DNA of 64,000 nt from Saccharospirillum impatiens DSM 12546 (GTDB taxonomy: Bacteria > Pseudomonadota > Gammaproteobacteria > Pseudomonadales > Natronospirillaceae): contig NZ_AUIH01000007.1 of assembly GCF_000423605.1 (NCBI RefSeq), positions 115,494-179,493 of the forward strand, written 5' to 3'. The position numbers were made by a program, and so were the translations under genes. Below are positions 1 to 9,475 of this stretch, piece by piece. Position 1 is the first letter of the stretch. Every line of letters begins with the position of its first letter. Below the pieces are notes generated by a model. It did not search any database, was not told where the DNA came from, and worked only from the letters and a program-made list of their open reading frames with translations.

Positions 1-189
1 GAAATGGGTGAAATTCAAACGTCTGACAAACCAATGCCGCGCTGATTGAAACGATTATCCCATCAAAAAACAAGCGCTTGTACAGTCAGTCTGGCACCAC
101 ACGGGGAAAACACAATCGCTGTCTTGCCAAAGTCAGAATCAGGCTAAAAAACCATAGTCAGGGTGACCCGGAATGTCTATGCCTGTTCG

Positions 190-360
190 CTACAACCAGA
201 GTTCCCCGATCAACTGACCCAACTGTACCCCGGCCCATAGCCAGAACCCGACCGACACCAGCCACAATCCACCAATAAGCGTTTTGCGCCCAACGCCTGG
301 TGGCGGGTACGTTGCCGCTTTGTCGGAACGCGGGCTGGTGTCGGGTTCGGTCGATTTCAT
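190..360 (-). CDS. Possible 56-residue single-span membrane protein
   Basis: A short reading frame of 56 codons runs leftwards from an ATG. The first 26 residues are polar and proline-rich. The rest is one hydrophobic stretch rich in Leu, Gly, Val and Trp, suitable for one membrane span. No family is recognised and the ribosome binding site is weak. It would be transcribed away from the BLUF gene. It may be a real small membrane protein or chance; the even hydrophobic segment is the only argument for it. The rest of 1-586 shows no gene I can support. Confidence 0.33.
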   Translation of the reverse strand: MKSTEPDTSPRSDKAATYPPPGVGRKTLIGGLWLVSVGFWLWAGVQLGQLIGELWL

Positions 361-586
361 CAGGTGGGCCAGTAACAGCAGGTAATGGATCTGTTAAGCC
401 TGACCTGTCTGCTTGTCCGGCGTCAAGACTGTATATACCGGTATGTGAGACAGCTCAAAGTGATACAAAACTTAGCCATTGTCGTAAACATGGTCCGGAA
501 CGCAGACGGGTTACCCTACGACGGTGACATTGGCACTCCGGTGTCTGTTTTTGCACCCATTAACCGCTGAATTCAAGAGTAATTTT

Positions 587-1165
587 ATGAGCAACCTGAT
601 CCAACTGATGTACATCAGCCGAGCCACCTTTAAGCCCACGCCGGCTGTGCAGGGCATTGAACCCAATGTCGCGCGTATTTTGCAGTCATCGCGCATCAAC
701 AACGCCAAGGTTGATGTCGGTGGTGTTCTTTTTTACGGCAATGGCCACTTTTTCCAATGCCTGGAAGGAGACAAGGCAGCCGTACACACACTGCTTGAGC
801 GCCTGCATCGTGATGATCGCCACACCGATGTGAAAGTTGTTTCTGAAAAACCAGTGCATGTCCGCCGCTTTGACGACTGGTCGATGAAGTACACCGCCAT
901 CAACGACTCGATCAAAACACTGATGGGCAAATTCGGCTTTAAAAGCTTTGATCCGTTCCAGTTTGACGCCCAGCACTTCGAGGCGCTGATCGACGCTCTG
1001 GAGAAGATGAACCAGCCGGATGACGTCATTGATGGCAATAACCCGAAGCAGTCGTCAAAAAAGTCATCGTCACGGGCCGACAAAGAACGCTCAGGGTTGA
1101 TCACCATGGGGATTGTCGCCCTGATTCTGATCGCTGGCGTGATTCTGGTAACCCAACTGCTGTAA
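587..1165 (+). CDS. BLUF-domain blue-light sensor with C-terminal membrane anchor
   Basis: The first ~110 of 192 residues form a BLUF domain, which binds FAD and senses blue light through a Tyr-Gln hydrogen-bond switch. Visible key residues are Tyr9 (LMYIS), the Asn pair at 38-39, Gln57 in FFQCLEG, and Trp98/Met100 in FDDWSM. A polar, Ser/Lys-rich linker (about 135-166) leads to one hydrophobic segment at about 169-192 that ends the protein. That suggests a tail anchor with the sensor facing the cytoplasm. The ATG at 587 is chosen because the BLUF fold begins directly after it; an upstream in-frame start would add 21 unrelated residues. No effector domain is fused, so the partner is unknown. 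The neighbouring rep gene gives no hint of its target. Confidence 0.86.
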   Translation: MSNLIQLMYISRATFKPTPAVQGIEPNVARILQSSRINNAKVDVGGVLFYGNGHFFQCLEGDKAAVHTLLERLHRDDRHTDVKVVSEKPVHVRRFDDWSMKYTAINDSIKTLMGKFGFKSFDPFQFDAQHFEALIDALEKMNQPDDVIDGNNPKQSSKKSSSRADKERSGLITMGIVALILIAGVILVTQLL

Positions 1166-1358
1166 CCTGCCCGGCCGGATGAAAAGGTTCGCATTCTGGC
1201 GGGCCATCGGATGCCAGTGCGGGCCCATGGCACCCGGCTGGCCGCCTATCACTAGCAAGACGCTCCCGGTCTGACCACTGTTCCCTGCTTGGGTCAATAC
1301 CGGCGTGCTGGTACACTGCGCCGGCTCGACTTCGCCCTCCGACAGGACACCCGGCCCC

Positions 1359-3377
1359 ATGGCACAGCTCAATCCCAGACAAGAAGAGTCGGTCAAATAC
1401 ATCAGCGGTCCAATGCTGGTGCTGGCCGGGGCGGGCAGTGGTAAAACCTCGGTCATTACCCGGAAAATAGCGTATCTGGTCAACGAGTGTGGCTACAAGG
1501 CACATACCATTGCAGCCGTTACGTTTACCAACAAAGCAGCGCGCGAGATGAAAGAACGCGTGAGCAAGCTGATCAGGGGTAAGGCGGCGCGTGGACTGAT
1601 CGTGTCGACCTTTCACAACCTGGGTTTGAACATCCTGCGCAAAGAAGCCAGCCACATTAATCTGAAAAACGGCTTCACCCTGTTTGATGACCACGACTCC
1701 AAAGCCCTGATCAAGGATATTCTGCTGCGGGAAGTGCCCAACGCCGTGGATGAGATCGACCATTTTCGCAACCTGATCAGCCGCTGGAAGAATGACCTGA
1801 CCGAGCCCGCCGACCTTCGTGGCAAACTGGATGACGCACGCGATTCACTGGCCGTCGAAATCTATGAGCAATACAACCGCATGCTCAGCGCCTACAACGC
1901 AGTCGATTTCGACGATCTGATCCGCCTGCCCGCCTTGTTGTTCATGAACAACGCCGAGGTACTGGCCAAATGGCAACGCAAGATTCGCTACCTGCTGGTC
2001 GATGAATATCAGGACACCAACTCCTCCCAGTACCTGCTGGTCAAGCTGCTGGTAGGCGATCAGCCACGATTTACCGTGGTTGGCGACGACGACCAGTCGA
2101 TTTACAGCTGGCGCGGTGCAAGACCGGAAAACCTGGTGCAACTGCAGACTGACTATCCGCACCTGAAAATTGTCAAACTTGAGCAGAATTACCGCTCTAC
2201 AGGCCTGATTCTCAAAGCCGCCAACACCGTCATCGACAATAACCCGCACGCGTTCAAAAAGACGCTGTGGAGCGAGATGGGGTTTGGTGACCCGATTCGC
2301 ATCATTCGCACGCCCAACGACGAAGCCGAGGCTGAGCGCATCGCCAATGAGATTTTGCACCAGCATTTGATCCGGCGCGGTGAATACCGTGATTTTGCAG
2401 TGCTCTATCGCGGCAACCACCAGGCTCGTATTCTGGAAATAAAGCTGCAGCAAAACCGCATACCGTACAAGATCAACGGCGGCACCTCCTTCTTTGCCAA
2501 AGCCGAGATCAAGGACATCATGAGTTACCTGCGCTTGCTGGTGAACCCGGACGACGATGCCGCCTTTCTGCGCATCATCAACACGCCGCGTCGTGAAATC
2601 GGCCCGGCCACCCTGGAAAAACTCACCGAATACGCCGGGCATCGCAAGGTCAGTTTGAGTGCCGCCTGCCAGGAGCTTGGTCTGCAACAGTTACTGCCGG
2701 CCAAAGCCGCCGAGCGCTTGCATCGGTTTTCCGACTGGCTGGGCCGCATCATCCACAAATTGCATACCGAAGCCGACCCGGTGATGGTGATCCGTGAAGT
2801 GGTGACTGACATCAATTACGAGGCCTGGTTACGCCAGGACAGCGTGTCGGATCTTCAGGCCGAAAAACGCCTGGCCAACGTCTACATCCTGATCGACAGC
2901 CTGAAATCCATGCTCGAACGCGGCGATGAAGACGAAGAGTCCGATCTGCAAATCCAGGATGCCATTGGCAAACTGGTGCTGCGTGACATCCTCGACCGAC
3001 AAGAGCAGGAAGACGAAACCGATGCGGTGCAACTGATGACTCTGCACGCTTCTAAAGGGCTCGAATTTCCACATGTCTTTATCATGGGGCTGGAAGAAGA
3101 ACTGCTGCCCCATCGCAACAGCATCGAAAATGGCGACATCGAAGAAGAGCGTCGTCTGATGTATGTGGGCATTACCCGCGCCCAGCGCACGCTGGCGCTC
3201 ACCTTCGCCGCCCGACGCAAGCAGTTTGGCGAAATCATCGATTGCACGCCAAGCCGCTTTCTGGATGAACTGCCCGCCGACGACGTCAGTTGGGAAGGTC
3301 GCGATGCCGGCAACACGGCCGATCGGGTAAACGGTAAAGCAACCTTCGACAACTTGCGGGCCATGCTGAACAATTAA
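1359..3377 (+). CDS. rep: ATP-dependent DNA helicase Rep
   Basis: This is a 672-residue superfamily 1A helicase, almost exactly the length of E. coli Rep (673). It moves 3'-5' on single-stranded DNA and helps replication forks pass protein blocks and restart. Motifs in order: Walker A AGAGSGKTS near the N-terminus, Walker B with VDEYQDTN, DDDQSIYSWRGA (motif III region), QNYRS (motif IV), and TLHASKGLEF with YVGITRAQ near the C-terminus. The ATG at 1359 gives the family's usual MAQLNPRQ-type beginning; the frame is open upstream but contains no conserved residues. UvrD is the close paralogue, but length and N-terminus favour Rep. Confidence 0.95.
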   Translation: MAQLNPRQEESVKYISGPMLVLAGAGSGKTSVITRKIAYLVNECGYKAHTIAAVTFTNKAAREMKERVSKLIRGKAARGLIVSTFHNLGLNILRKEASHINLKNGFTLFDDHDSKALIKDILLREVPNAVDEIDHFRNLISRWKNDLTEPADLRGKLDDARDSLAVEIYEQYNRMLSAYNAVDFDDLIRLPALLFMNNAEVLAKWQRKIRYLLVDEYQDTNSSQYLLVKLLVGDQPRFTVVGDDDQSIYSWRGARPENLVQLQTDYPHLKIVKLEQNYRSTGLILKAANTVIDNNPHAFKKTLWSEMGFGDPIRIIRTPNDEAEAERIANEILHQHLIRRGEYRDFAVLYRGNHQARILEIKLQQNRIPYKINGGTSFFAKAEIKDIMSYLRLLVNPDDDAAFLRIINTPRREIGPATLEKLTEYAGHRKVSLSAACQELGLQQLLPAKAAERLHRFSDWLGRIIHKLHTEADPVMVIREVVTDINYEAWLRQDSVSDLQAEKRLANVYILIDSLKSMLERGDEDEESDLQIQDAIGKLVLRDILDRQEQEDETDAVQLMTLHASKGLEFPHVFIMGLEEELLPHRNSIENGDIEEERRLMYVGITRAQRTLALTFAARRKQFGEIIDCTPSRFLDELPADDVSWEGRDAGNTADRVNGKATFDNLRAMLNN

Positions 3378-3429
3378 TCGAAATCGGGTACGCTCTGGTG
3401 TACATCAGGCCAATACAGACAATAATATC

Positions 3430-6054
3430 GTGCCGACATCGAGCAACCCGCCCATAACCTCCGCCAAATTGCTGCTGGACAGCGAGTATCGCCTGGTATC
3501 CATCGGTGATGCCCAGGGGTTGCTGACACCACCGCCCCAATGCAATCAACCGTTATCTGACTACTGGGACGATTTTGATACCTGGCTGACGCTGTACCAG
3601 GCGGTCGATCCGGATCGCAATAACTTCCAGACCTGCATTCCCGGCGCCATGGCCAGTCTGACGCCGATGGGGGAGCATCAACTGCTGCATATCTGGAAAC
3701 ACCTCGATGTCCTGCAAAGCAGCCTGTCGCTGCTGCAGTTCAATGCTCTGGTGTTCGATGCAGACAAGACACTGGTGTATGCCAACACCGCTGCCCAGAC
3801 GTTCCTCACATCGCTCGGCCTTCACGATTGGGAAACCCTACTGCCGGAGCGCTGGCAACGGGACTTTTCGGACTGGCTGACACAGCATACCGCCTTCAAT
3901 CTGGAGCGTGAAATACAGGGCATGTGTCTTCGCTGGGAGATCACCAGCGACCCAAATCAACAGTTCTTGGTGATGGTGTGCCACCCGATGGAGGAGCGTG
4001 AAAATTACCGTCGCATTCTGGAGTACTCTGTAGACGGCATCTACCAGACTGACGCTCAGGGCGCTGTCATTTACGCCAACCACTCCCTGGCCCAACTGTT
4101 TCTTTACGAATCGCCCGATGACATGAAAGAGCAGGTCCGTCGTGCCGCACACGATATTTATGTGCATCCGCAAGACCGGGTACGCTTTCTGGAAACCCTG
4201 GCCAGAAAAAGCGAGGTATCCGGTTTTGAATGCCAGATGAAGCGCAAGAATGGTGAGCGAGTCTGGGTGCGCCAGAACGCACGGCGCGTCGCCAATGAAG
4301 AGGGTGAACTGGTCCATATTATCGGCACCATCGCTGACATTTCCGAACTGAAGCGCTCGGAAGAAGCGCGCCGAAACGCCGAAAGCGATTACGAAGATCT
4401 GTTCAACACCGCCCAGGCCGGGTTGTACCAGTCGACCATTGGCGGCACCTTTATTCGGGTTAACCATTTGTTCGCCCGCACCCTGGGCTGCGCCTCGCGC
4501 GAAGAGTGCCTGGCTTATTACGATGACATCACGCAAAAACTGTACGACACCCCGCGCCAACGGTTAAGACTGTTATCGATGTTGCAACGCGACAGGACGG
4601 TGGTAAACGAACGCGCACGCATGGTTCGTCGCGATGGCAAACCCATCTGGGTATTGATGAACGCCCAGTACGTCACAGAGCGTCACAGCGGCCGGGAAAT
4701 CATTCAGGGGTCTATCATCGACATCACCGAGCAGGTGGATGCCGAAACCGAAATCCGCTACCTGGCCGAACACGATACCCTGACTCAGTTGCCCAACCGC
4801 AGCCAATTTCAAAGACAGCTGCAACAAACCTACGAACACTGGCAAGTGCACCATCACCATGAGTTTACGGTCATCTTCCTCGACCTCGACCATTTCAAAG
4901 ACATCAACGACACCCTGGGACATTTGGTCGGCGATGCGCTGCTGGTTGAGCTGGCGCAACGCTTGCAGCAACCACTGAACGCACCTTGTAAAACGTTTCG
5001 GCTGGGTGGAGACGAGTTTGCCGTGCTCGTGGACGGCGCTCTGTCGGAAACCGAACTCGACATTCTCTGCGTGCAAATCGGTGATCGGGTCAGCCGGGAA
5101 TTTCGAAATCGGGATACCACCCTGAAAGTCACCGCCAGCATGGGCGTTGTTCTTTGCCATCAACTGGATGCCGACCGTTCACACGCCGTGGTTGAAGATG
5201 TGATGAGTGCGGCCGATCTGGCCCTGTATCGCTGCAAGCGAACCGGTCGCGCCGGGTACCGGATGTATGAACACCGGATGCGCGTCGATTTGCAAGCCGA
5301 GAAATCCATGGAACATGAGTTGGCCCTGGCACTGAGAGCCAACCAGTTAACGCTCCATTTTCAGCCCGTTTTCGATGCCAGCACTCGACGCATCATCGGC
5401 GCCGAGGCTCTGATTCGCTGGCCAACGAAAGACGGTTACATCAGTCCGGCTCAGTTTATTCCGCTGGCGGAACGGTCCGGTCTGATCGCCGATATTGATG
5501 TCTGGGTACTCAAACAGATTCTCGATCATTGCGACCAGCTCACTCAACAACATCCCGATCTGGTGTTGAGTTTTAACCTCTCGGCACACCACTTTAACAA
5601 TCACACCTTTACCGACGTTATTCAGCCGCTGTTACCCCGCATCAAACGAGTCGGGCCACAACTGGCTTTGGAACTGACCGAACGCGTGATGTTTGAACGC
5701 ACAGAAGGCGTCATCGCCTCGCTGCAATCGTTGCGTCATTTCGGGGTTCATATTTCGCTGGACGATTTCGGTACCGGCTTTTCATCGCTGAGCTATCTGA
5801 CGCAGTTTCCAATCGACAAAATCAAGATCGACCAGAGCTTCATCAAAACCATGCACAGCAACACGACCGCGCGTGCGGTCGTTCAGGCTGCAGCGCAGAT
5901 CGGCAAGACGCTGCAGCTGGTCGTCAACGCCGAAGGCGTTGAAACCGAAGAACAATTCACCGTGGTACAGCAACTGGGCATCGATGAAGTGCAGGGTTTC
6001 CTGCTTGCCAGACCGATGCCGTTTGCAGACTTTTTAACTTTGCTGGATTCGTAG
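3430..6054 (+). CDS. PAS-PAS-GGDEF-EAL cyclic-di-GMP enzyme
   Basis: An 874-residue cytoplasmic-looking protein. A divergent N-terminal sensor region is followed by two recognisable PAS/PAC units (about 190-300 and 320-435), a GGDEF domain and an EAL domain. The cyclase signature GGDEF is intact at residues 526-530, but no RxxD inhibitory site precedes it. The phosphodiesterase signature EAL is intact at 659-661, followed by DDFGTGFSSL, KIDQSFI and AEGVE-type motifs, so hydrolysis of c-di-GMP is likely. Whether both activities operate is unknown. No membrane span is seen. The GTG at 3430 is the first start in frame, 52 bases after rep; the true start could lie further in because the N-terminus is poorly conserved. 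Confidence 0.9.
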   Translation: MPTSSNPPITSAKLLLDSEYRLVSIGDAQGLLTPPPQCNQPLSDYWDDFDTWLTLYQAVDPDRNNFQTCIPGAMASLTPMGEHQLLHIWKHLDVLQSSLSLLQFNALVFDADKTLVYANTAAQTFLTSLGLHDWETLLPERWQRDFSDWLTQHTAFNLEREIQGMCLRWEITSDPNQQFLVMVCHPMEERENYRRILEYSVDGIYQTDAQGAVIYANHSLAQLFLYESPDDMKEQVRRAAHDIYVHPQDRVRFLETLARKSEVSGFECQMKRKNGERVWVRQNARRVANEEGELVHIIGTIADISELKRSEEARRNAESDYEDLFNTAQAGLYQSTIGGTFIRVNHLFARTLGCASREECLAYYDDITQKLYDTPRQRLRLLSMLQRDRTVVNERARMVRRDGKPIWVLMNAQYVTERHSGREIIQGSIIDITEQVDAETEIRYLAEHDTLTQLPNRSQFQRQLQQTYEHWQVHHHHEFTVIFLDLDHFKDINDTLGHLVGDALLVELAQRLQQPLNAPCKTFRLGGDEFAVLVDGALSETELDILCVQIGDRVSREFRNRDTTLKVTASMGVVLCHQLDADRSHAVVEDVMSAADLALYRCKRTGRAGYRMYEHRMRVDLQAEKSMEHELALALRANQLTLHFQPVFDASTRRIIGAEALIRWPTKDGYISPAQFIPLAERSGLIADIDVWVLKQILDHCDQLTQQHPDLVLSFNLSAHHFNNHTFTDVIQPLLPRIKRVGPQLALELTERVMFERTEGVIASLQSLRHFGVHISLDDFGTGFSSLSYLTQFPIDKIKIDQSFIKTMHSNTTARAVVQAAAQIGKTLQLVVNAEGVETEEQFTVVQQLGIDEVQGFLLARPMPFADFLTLLDS

Positions 6055-6084
6055 CTACCGGCGGTAACCATACTGGTCTGCGTT

Positions 6085-6711
6085 TTACCCCAATGCGAGC
6101 CAAACCCCAACAACCAGCATCAGGGTTCCGGCAATCCGATTGATCAGCCGAACGTTCTGACCCCGCGACAGCACCACGCTCAATGACTTACCGCCACCGG
6201 CGTACATCAGTAAAGCCACCCATTCGATCAGCAACATTATGGCCACCAGCGCAGCCAGTTGTGGCGCCAGGGGTTTGCTGTCATCAAGAAACGGGGGCAA
6301 CAAGACCATGGTAAATGCCCACCCCTTGGGGTTGGCAACCGCAGTGACAAAGCCCTGCAACGCCAGTTGAGTGCGGCTGGCACCGGTGTGGGCAGAATCG
6401 CCGGTTTCCGGTATCGCGAGCTTGCCGCGCGACTGCCACATCTGCAGGCCCAGCCACATAAGGTAGAGACCACCGGCCCACTTGAACAGGGTAAACACCA
6501 GCGGGGCGCTGAGCATAATCGCCGCCACGCCAATCACTGCGAGCACACTGACCAGGCCCACGCCGATCAGCTCGCCGATCATCATCCACAAGGTGCGTTT
6601 GATGCCGATGGTGATACCCAGGCTCATCGACAAGGTCATGCACATACCCGGGGTCAGTGACACCAGTGCGAAGGTCGGGATGAAAGCAGCCAGTAAAGCC
6701 GTGTTGATCAT
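6085..6711 (-). CDS. LysE/RhtB-family amino-acid exporter
   Basis: A 208-residue membrane protein of the LysE/RhtB family, which exports amino acids or derivatives across the inner membrane. The N-terminal signature FALVSLTPGMCMTL fits the family's conserved xxPGPxxxxV-type motif, and about six hydrophobic segments are visible, which is typical length and topology. Its start ATG overlaps the stop of the upstream MFS gene by four bases (ATGA), so the two are translationally coupled and probably share a job in efflux. The substrate cannot be told from sequence. Confidence 0.9.
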   Translation of the reverse strand: MINTALLAAFIPTFALVSLTPGMCMTLSMSLGITIGIKRTLWMMIGELIGVGLVSVLAVIGVAAIMLSAPLVFTLFKWAGGLYLMWLGLQMWQSRGKLAIPETGDSAHTGASRTQLALQGFVTAVANPKGWAFTMVLLPPFLDDSKPLAPQLAALVAIMLLIEWVALLMYAGGGKSLSVVLSRGQNVRLINRIAGTLMLVVGVWLALG

Positions 6712-7925
6712 GATGTGGGTGACTCCTCAGACAACCCGGGTTTGGAACTGATCCAGAAAACCAGTCCGGTCGCGATAACAGCCAGCACTGCGCAGCCAAT
6801 AAAAACGCCATCATAGCCTCCCCACTGAGCAATAACGCCACCGAGGCCAGCGCCAGCAAGGCTGCCAATCTTAATCGAGTTGGAATACAGCGTCGATGCC
6901 ATGCCCAACCGGTCTTTCATCAGGGTTTGGAAAATACTGATACCAATACCCGCCGACAGTCCGATCAGCCCTGCGTTGAACACCTGCATGACCAGCAACA
7001 TATTGAAGCTGTCGAACCACCACACGCCTGCATAAAAAATGACCCCGCAAACAGCCGCAACTTTCAGCGGTGCGAACAAATGCCAGCGCCAGGCCTGGGC
7101 TCCACCAAAAATCATGATGGGAATTTCCAGACCCGCCGCCAGGCCCATTAGCAAACCCGGTGCAACGGTCATCAAATCCAGTACATCCCGAACATACAAT
7201 GGCATGTACACGATATACATGGAGTTGGCAGCGAAAATGGCAATGGTTACCAGCATTAGCCCCACTACGCGAGGATCGGTTACCGACCCCTTGCTGGTCG
7301 ATCCCGACAATCGGGTATCTTTCATACCGGGCAGCATCAGCAACGACAGAAGAAATACCGAGGCCGTGATCATCATCAGCATGCGAAAGCCAAGCCGGTC
7401 AAATAACAAATAGGCCAGCGGCGGACCGGCAATCCAACTCATCGATATGGTCGCACGCAACACCGACTGAAACAGCGCAGCTTGCTCATCGTTCACTTGC
7501 TCGCGCGCCAGTGCAAACAGTTGCGGCTGAGCGGTCGACGACAAGCCAAACCAGATCATACCGACAACCAGCAACAGCGGGTACCAGTCAACCACACCCA
7601 GACCCACCGATCCAAGCATCGAGACGAAGATCGACACGTAGAGTATTTTCATCCGGCTCATCCCGGCATCGGATCGTTTCGCCAACCATTGGCTGACACC
7701 AATGCCTGCCATCGTATTAGCCGCAAAGAAAACCCCAATCCACAGCGGCTCAATGCCCAGATTAATCGCCAGATGCGTACTCAATACCGGAAACACAGAG
7801 GCACCTGCCGTGCCTAACAAAAGACACAAGGCCAGCAGCCGCAAGACCATTGGTTGTAACCAAAACGCTCTATTCAATTTAACTCTCGTTCTCTCAAAGT
7901 ACTGTGGTTGCTCTGTAGCTGCCAT
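6708..7925 (-). CDS. MFS transporter, sugar-efflux (SetA/SetB) type
   Basis: A 405-residue major facilitator with about twelve membrane segments. The LPV-like N-terminal helix, the LAREQVNDEQAA..QSVLRATIS segment and the WIAGPPLA turn resemble the sugar efflux transporter group (SetA/SetB) rather than drug pumps. The ATG at 7925 is chosen because the reading frame upstream of it runs through the palindromic element at 7931-8114 and is not protein-like. It heads a two-gene unit with the LysE exporter. The assigned substrate class is inference from family resemblance. Confidence 0.85.
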   Translation of the reverse strand: MAATEQPQYFERTRVKLNRAFWLQPMVLRLLALCLLLGTAGASVFPVLSTHLAINLGIEPLWIGVFFAANTMAGIGVSQWLAKRSDAGMSRMKILYVSIFVSMLGSVGLGVVDWYPLLLVVGMIWFGLSSTAQPQLFALAREQVNDEQAALFQSVLRATISMSWIAGPPLAYLLFDRLGFRMLMMITASVFLLSLLMLPGMKDTRLSGSTSKGSVTDPRVVGLMLVTIAIFAANSMYIVYMPLYVRDVLDLMTVAPGLLMGLAAGLEIPIMIFGGAQAWRWHLFAPLKVAAVCGVIFYAGVWWFDSFNMLLVMQVFNAGLIGLSAGIGISIFQTLMKDRLGMASTLYSNSIKIGSLAGAGLGGVIAQWGGYDGVFIGCAVLAVIATGLVFWISSKPGLSEESPTS

Positions 7926-7930
7926 GAGTC

Positions 7931-8114
7931 GTGGAGGGCACTGGATGTCACTATTGAGGGTCGCCGTAAACCCATCCATGGGGGCTAGACCGCATGATAT
8001 GAATCCCATCCTTGGGATTCACCCTTCGGGCTCGCTGCGCTCATGCAAAAACGCTCCTGGCGTTTTTGTCCATGTTGCGCACTACCCTCAATAGTGACAC
8101 CCGGCACCCTCCAC
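7931..8114. repeat. 184-bp MITE-like palindromic element A
   Basis: Imperfect 31-bp terminal inverted repeats (7931-7961 and 8084-8114, four mismatches) include a perfect 15-bp arm GTCACTATTGAGGGT at 7947-7961 with its complement at 8084-8098. Inside lie two perfect hairpins: GAATCCCA/TGGGATTC (8001-8020) and CAAAAACGC/GCGTTTTTG (8046-8068). A core around 7966-7990, reading AACCC-TCCATGGGG-CTAGAC, recurs inverted in the element at 11490-11602. It sits just upstream of the MFS start codon and has no coding capacity, so it is probably a non-autonomous mobile or REP/BIME-type repeat. Confidence 0.7.
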
Positions 8115-8166
8115 TGGATCAATGGCTACTATCGAACTGCAATTCTTTTAGCTCGTTCTTTACGAC

Positions 8167-8200
8167 AAAAAACGGGCCTGGCATTCCACCAGACCCGTTT
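8167..8200 (-). terminator. Rho-independent terminator of the first reductase gene
   Basis: Read on the minus strand, a roughly 10-bp stem (ACGGGTCTGG with ACGGGCCTGG on the other strand, one mismatch) is followed by six T residues, 18 bases beyond the stop codon of the aldo/keto reductase. Confidence 0.75.
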
Positions 8201-8218
8201 ACTTGTTCGAAACACATC

Positions 8219-9214
8219 TTACTGACCGAAACGCTCGGGACCCGCAGGCTTATTATCCAGTACAGCGTCAATCCGTTCCATAACGGCTGCGTCCAGTTTA
8301 TCGGTCGCATCCAGAGCTTTCAGATTGTCTTCCAACTGACTCAACCGGGAAGCACCCAGAATAACCGTGCTGACGTTCGGGTTTTTCAGGCACCAGGCCA
8401 GCGACAAATGGGTCAGGCTCACACCCAGTTCATCGGCAATAGGCTTGAGGTGGCGCACTTTTTCCAGTCGCGCTTTGCCCGCGTCGCTGAGAAAACTGTC
8501 TTTCAGCCATTCATAGCCGGGCAGGTTGATGCGGCTGTCGTCGGGGATACCATCCAGATACTTGCCAGTCAGAATGCCAGACGCCAGTGGTGACCAGATG
8601 GTGGTGCCAAGACCGTACTGCTCGTAAATCGGCTGGTAGTCACCTTCGACCTTGTCGCGATTGAACATGTTGTACTGCGGCTGTTCCATGATCGGCGGTG
8701 TCAGATGTTCCTGACGGGCAATGGCGTGGGCTTCAGTAATCTGCTGCGCACTCCACTCCGACGTACCCCAATAGACAATCTTACCCTGCATGACCAATTG
8801 ATGCATGGCACGCACCGTTTCTTCAATGGGGGTATCCACGTCAGGGCGGTGGCAGAAGAACAGATCGAGGTAATCAACTTTCAGACGGCGCAGTGCCGCA
8901 TCACAGGCATCCCGAACGTGCTTAGCCGACAAACCGAGTTGAGTCGGTTTGTCGCCGCCCCAAAATACCTTCGATGACACCGCAAAGGTATCGCGTGGCA
9001 AGCCCAGTGCATCGATGGCATCACCCATGATTTTTTCCGATTCGCCGGCTTCATACCCTTCCGCGTTATCGAAAAAATTCACACCACCATCGTAGGCAGT
9101 TTTCAACAGGGTTTTGGCATCGTTCAAATCAACTTGCTTGCCAAAGGTAACCCAGGACCCTAACGACAGGGCCGATACTTTCAGGCCGGAACGGCCAAGA
9201 CGACGATATTCCAT
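8219..9214 (-). CDS. Aldo/keto reductase, Kv-beta/YghZ-like
   Basis: A 331-residue NADPH-dependent oxidoreductase with the TIM-barrel aldo/keto reductase fold. The catalytic tetrad is visible as Asp and Tyr in FFDNAEGYEAG, Lys in VSSKVFWGG and His in FFCHRPD. The MEYRRLGRSGLKVS start and the IYWGTSEW-like segment place it near the Kv-channel beta-subunit group (AKR6/AKR14). The ATG at 9214 gives a standard N-terminus; the open frame upstream is repeat DNA. It is the last of three paralogous reductases in the same direction but is separated from the other two by 261 bases. The natural aldehyde or ketone substrate is unknown. Confidence 0.92.
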   Translation of the reverse strand: MEYRRLGRSGLKVSALSLGSWVTFGKQVDLNDAKTLLKTAYDGGVNFFDNAEGYEAGESEKIMGDAIDALGLPRDTFAVSSKVFWGGDKPTQLGLSAKHVRDACDAALRRLKVDYLDLFFCHRPDVDTPIEETVRAMHQLVMQGKIVYWGTSEWSAQQITEAHAIARQEHLTPPIMEQPQYNMFNRDKVEGDYQPIYEQYGLGTTIWSPLASGILTGKYLDGIPDDSRINLPGYEWLKDSFLSDAGKARLEKVRHLKPIADELGVSLTHLSLAWCLKNPNVSTVILGASRLSQLEDNLKALDATDKLDAAVMERIDAVLDNKPAGPERFGQ

Positions 9215-9339
9215 GGTGACTCCTATACGACTCAAGGTCGTTTTAAAAAGTGATTGATTGCTCTTTTTGCAAAAAATTGTGACTTCCAAACAAGACGTTC
9301 GCTCCAGCACGAAGGGCGGTGGAGGAGTTTCATGGAGCA

Positions 9340-9395
9340 GCGGGCAGGACGCCCGCGCCCCTGTCAGCGACACAGGGATGTGTCTCTGACAGGGG
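9340..9395. repeat. Palindromic intergenic element B, two hairpins
   Basis: Two adjacent palindromes: GCGGGC-aggac-GCCCGC (9340-9356) and a 16-bp inverted repeat CCCCTGTCAGCGACAC (9358-9373) with its near-perfect complement at 9380-9395 (one mismatch). It lies in the 261-base gap between two reductase genes, with no gene in it. It could be a REP-type element, an mRNA-processing or termination structure for the 10417-9476 transcript, or both. Confidence 0.6.
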
Positions 9396-9475
9396 CGGAA
9401 TGAAGCTCACCCTCAGCCCGAACGACAGGCAAAACAACAACGCCGAACGTCGGACCCATGGCACCAGGTACCGCC

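Noticed and set aside
78..570. Several 60-75-codon rightward frames before the BLUF gene
   Set aside because: Overlapping in different frames, Arg/Pro/Cys-rich, without ribosome binding sites or family resemblance.
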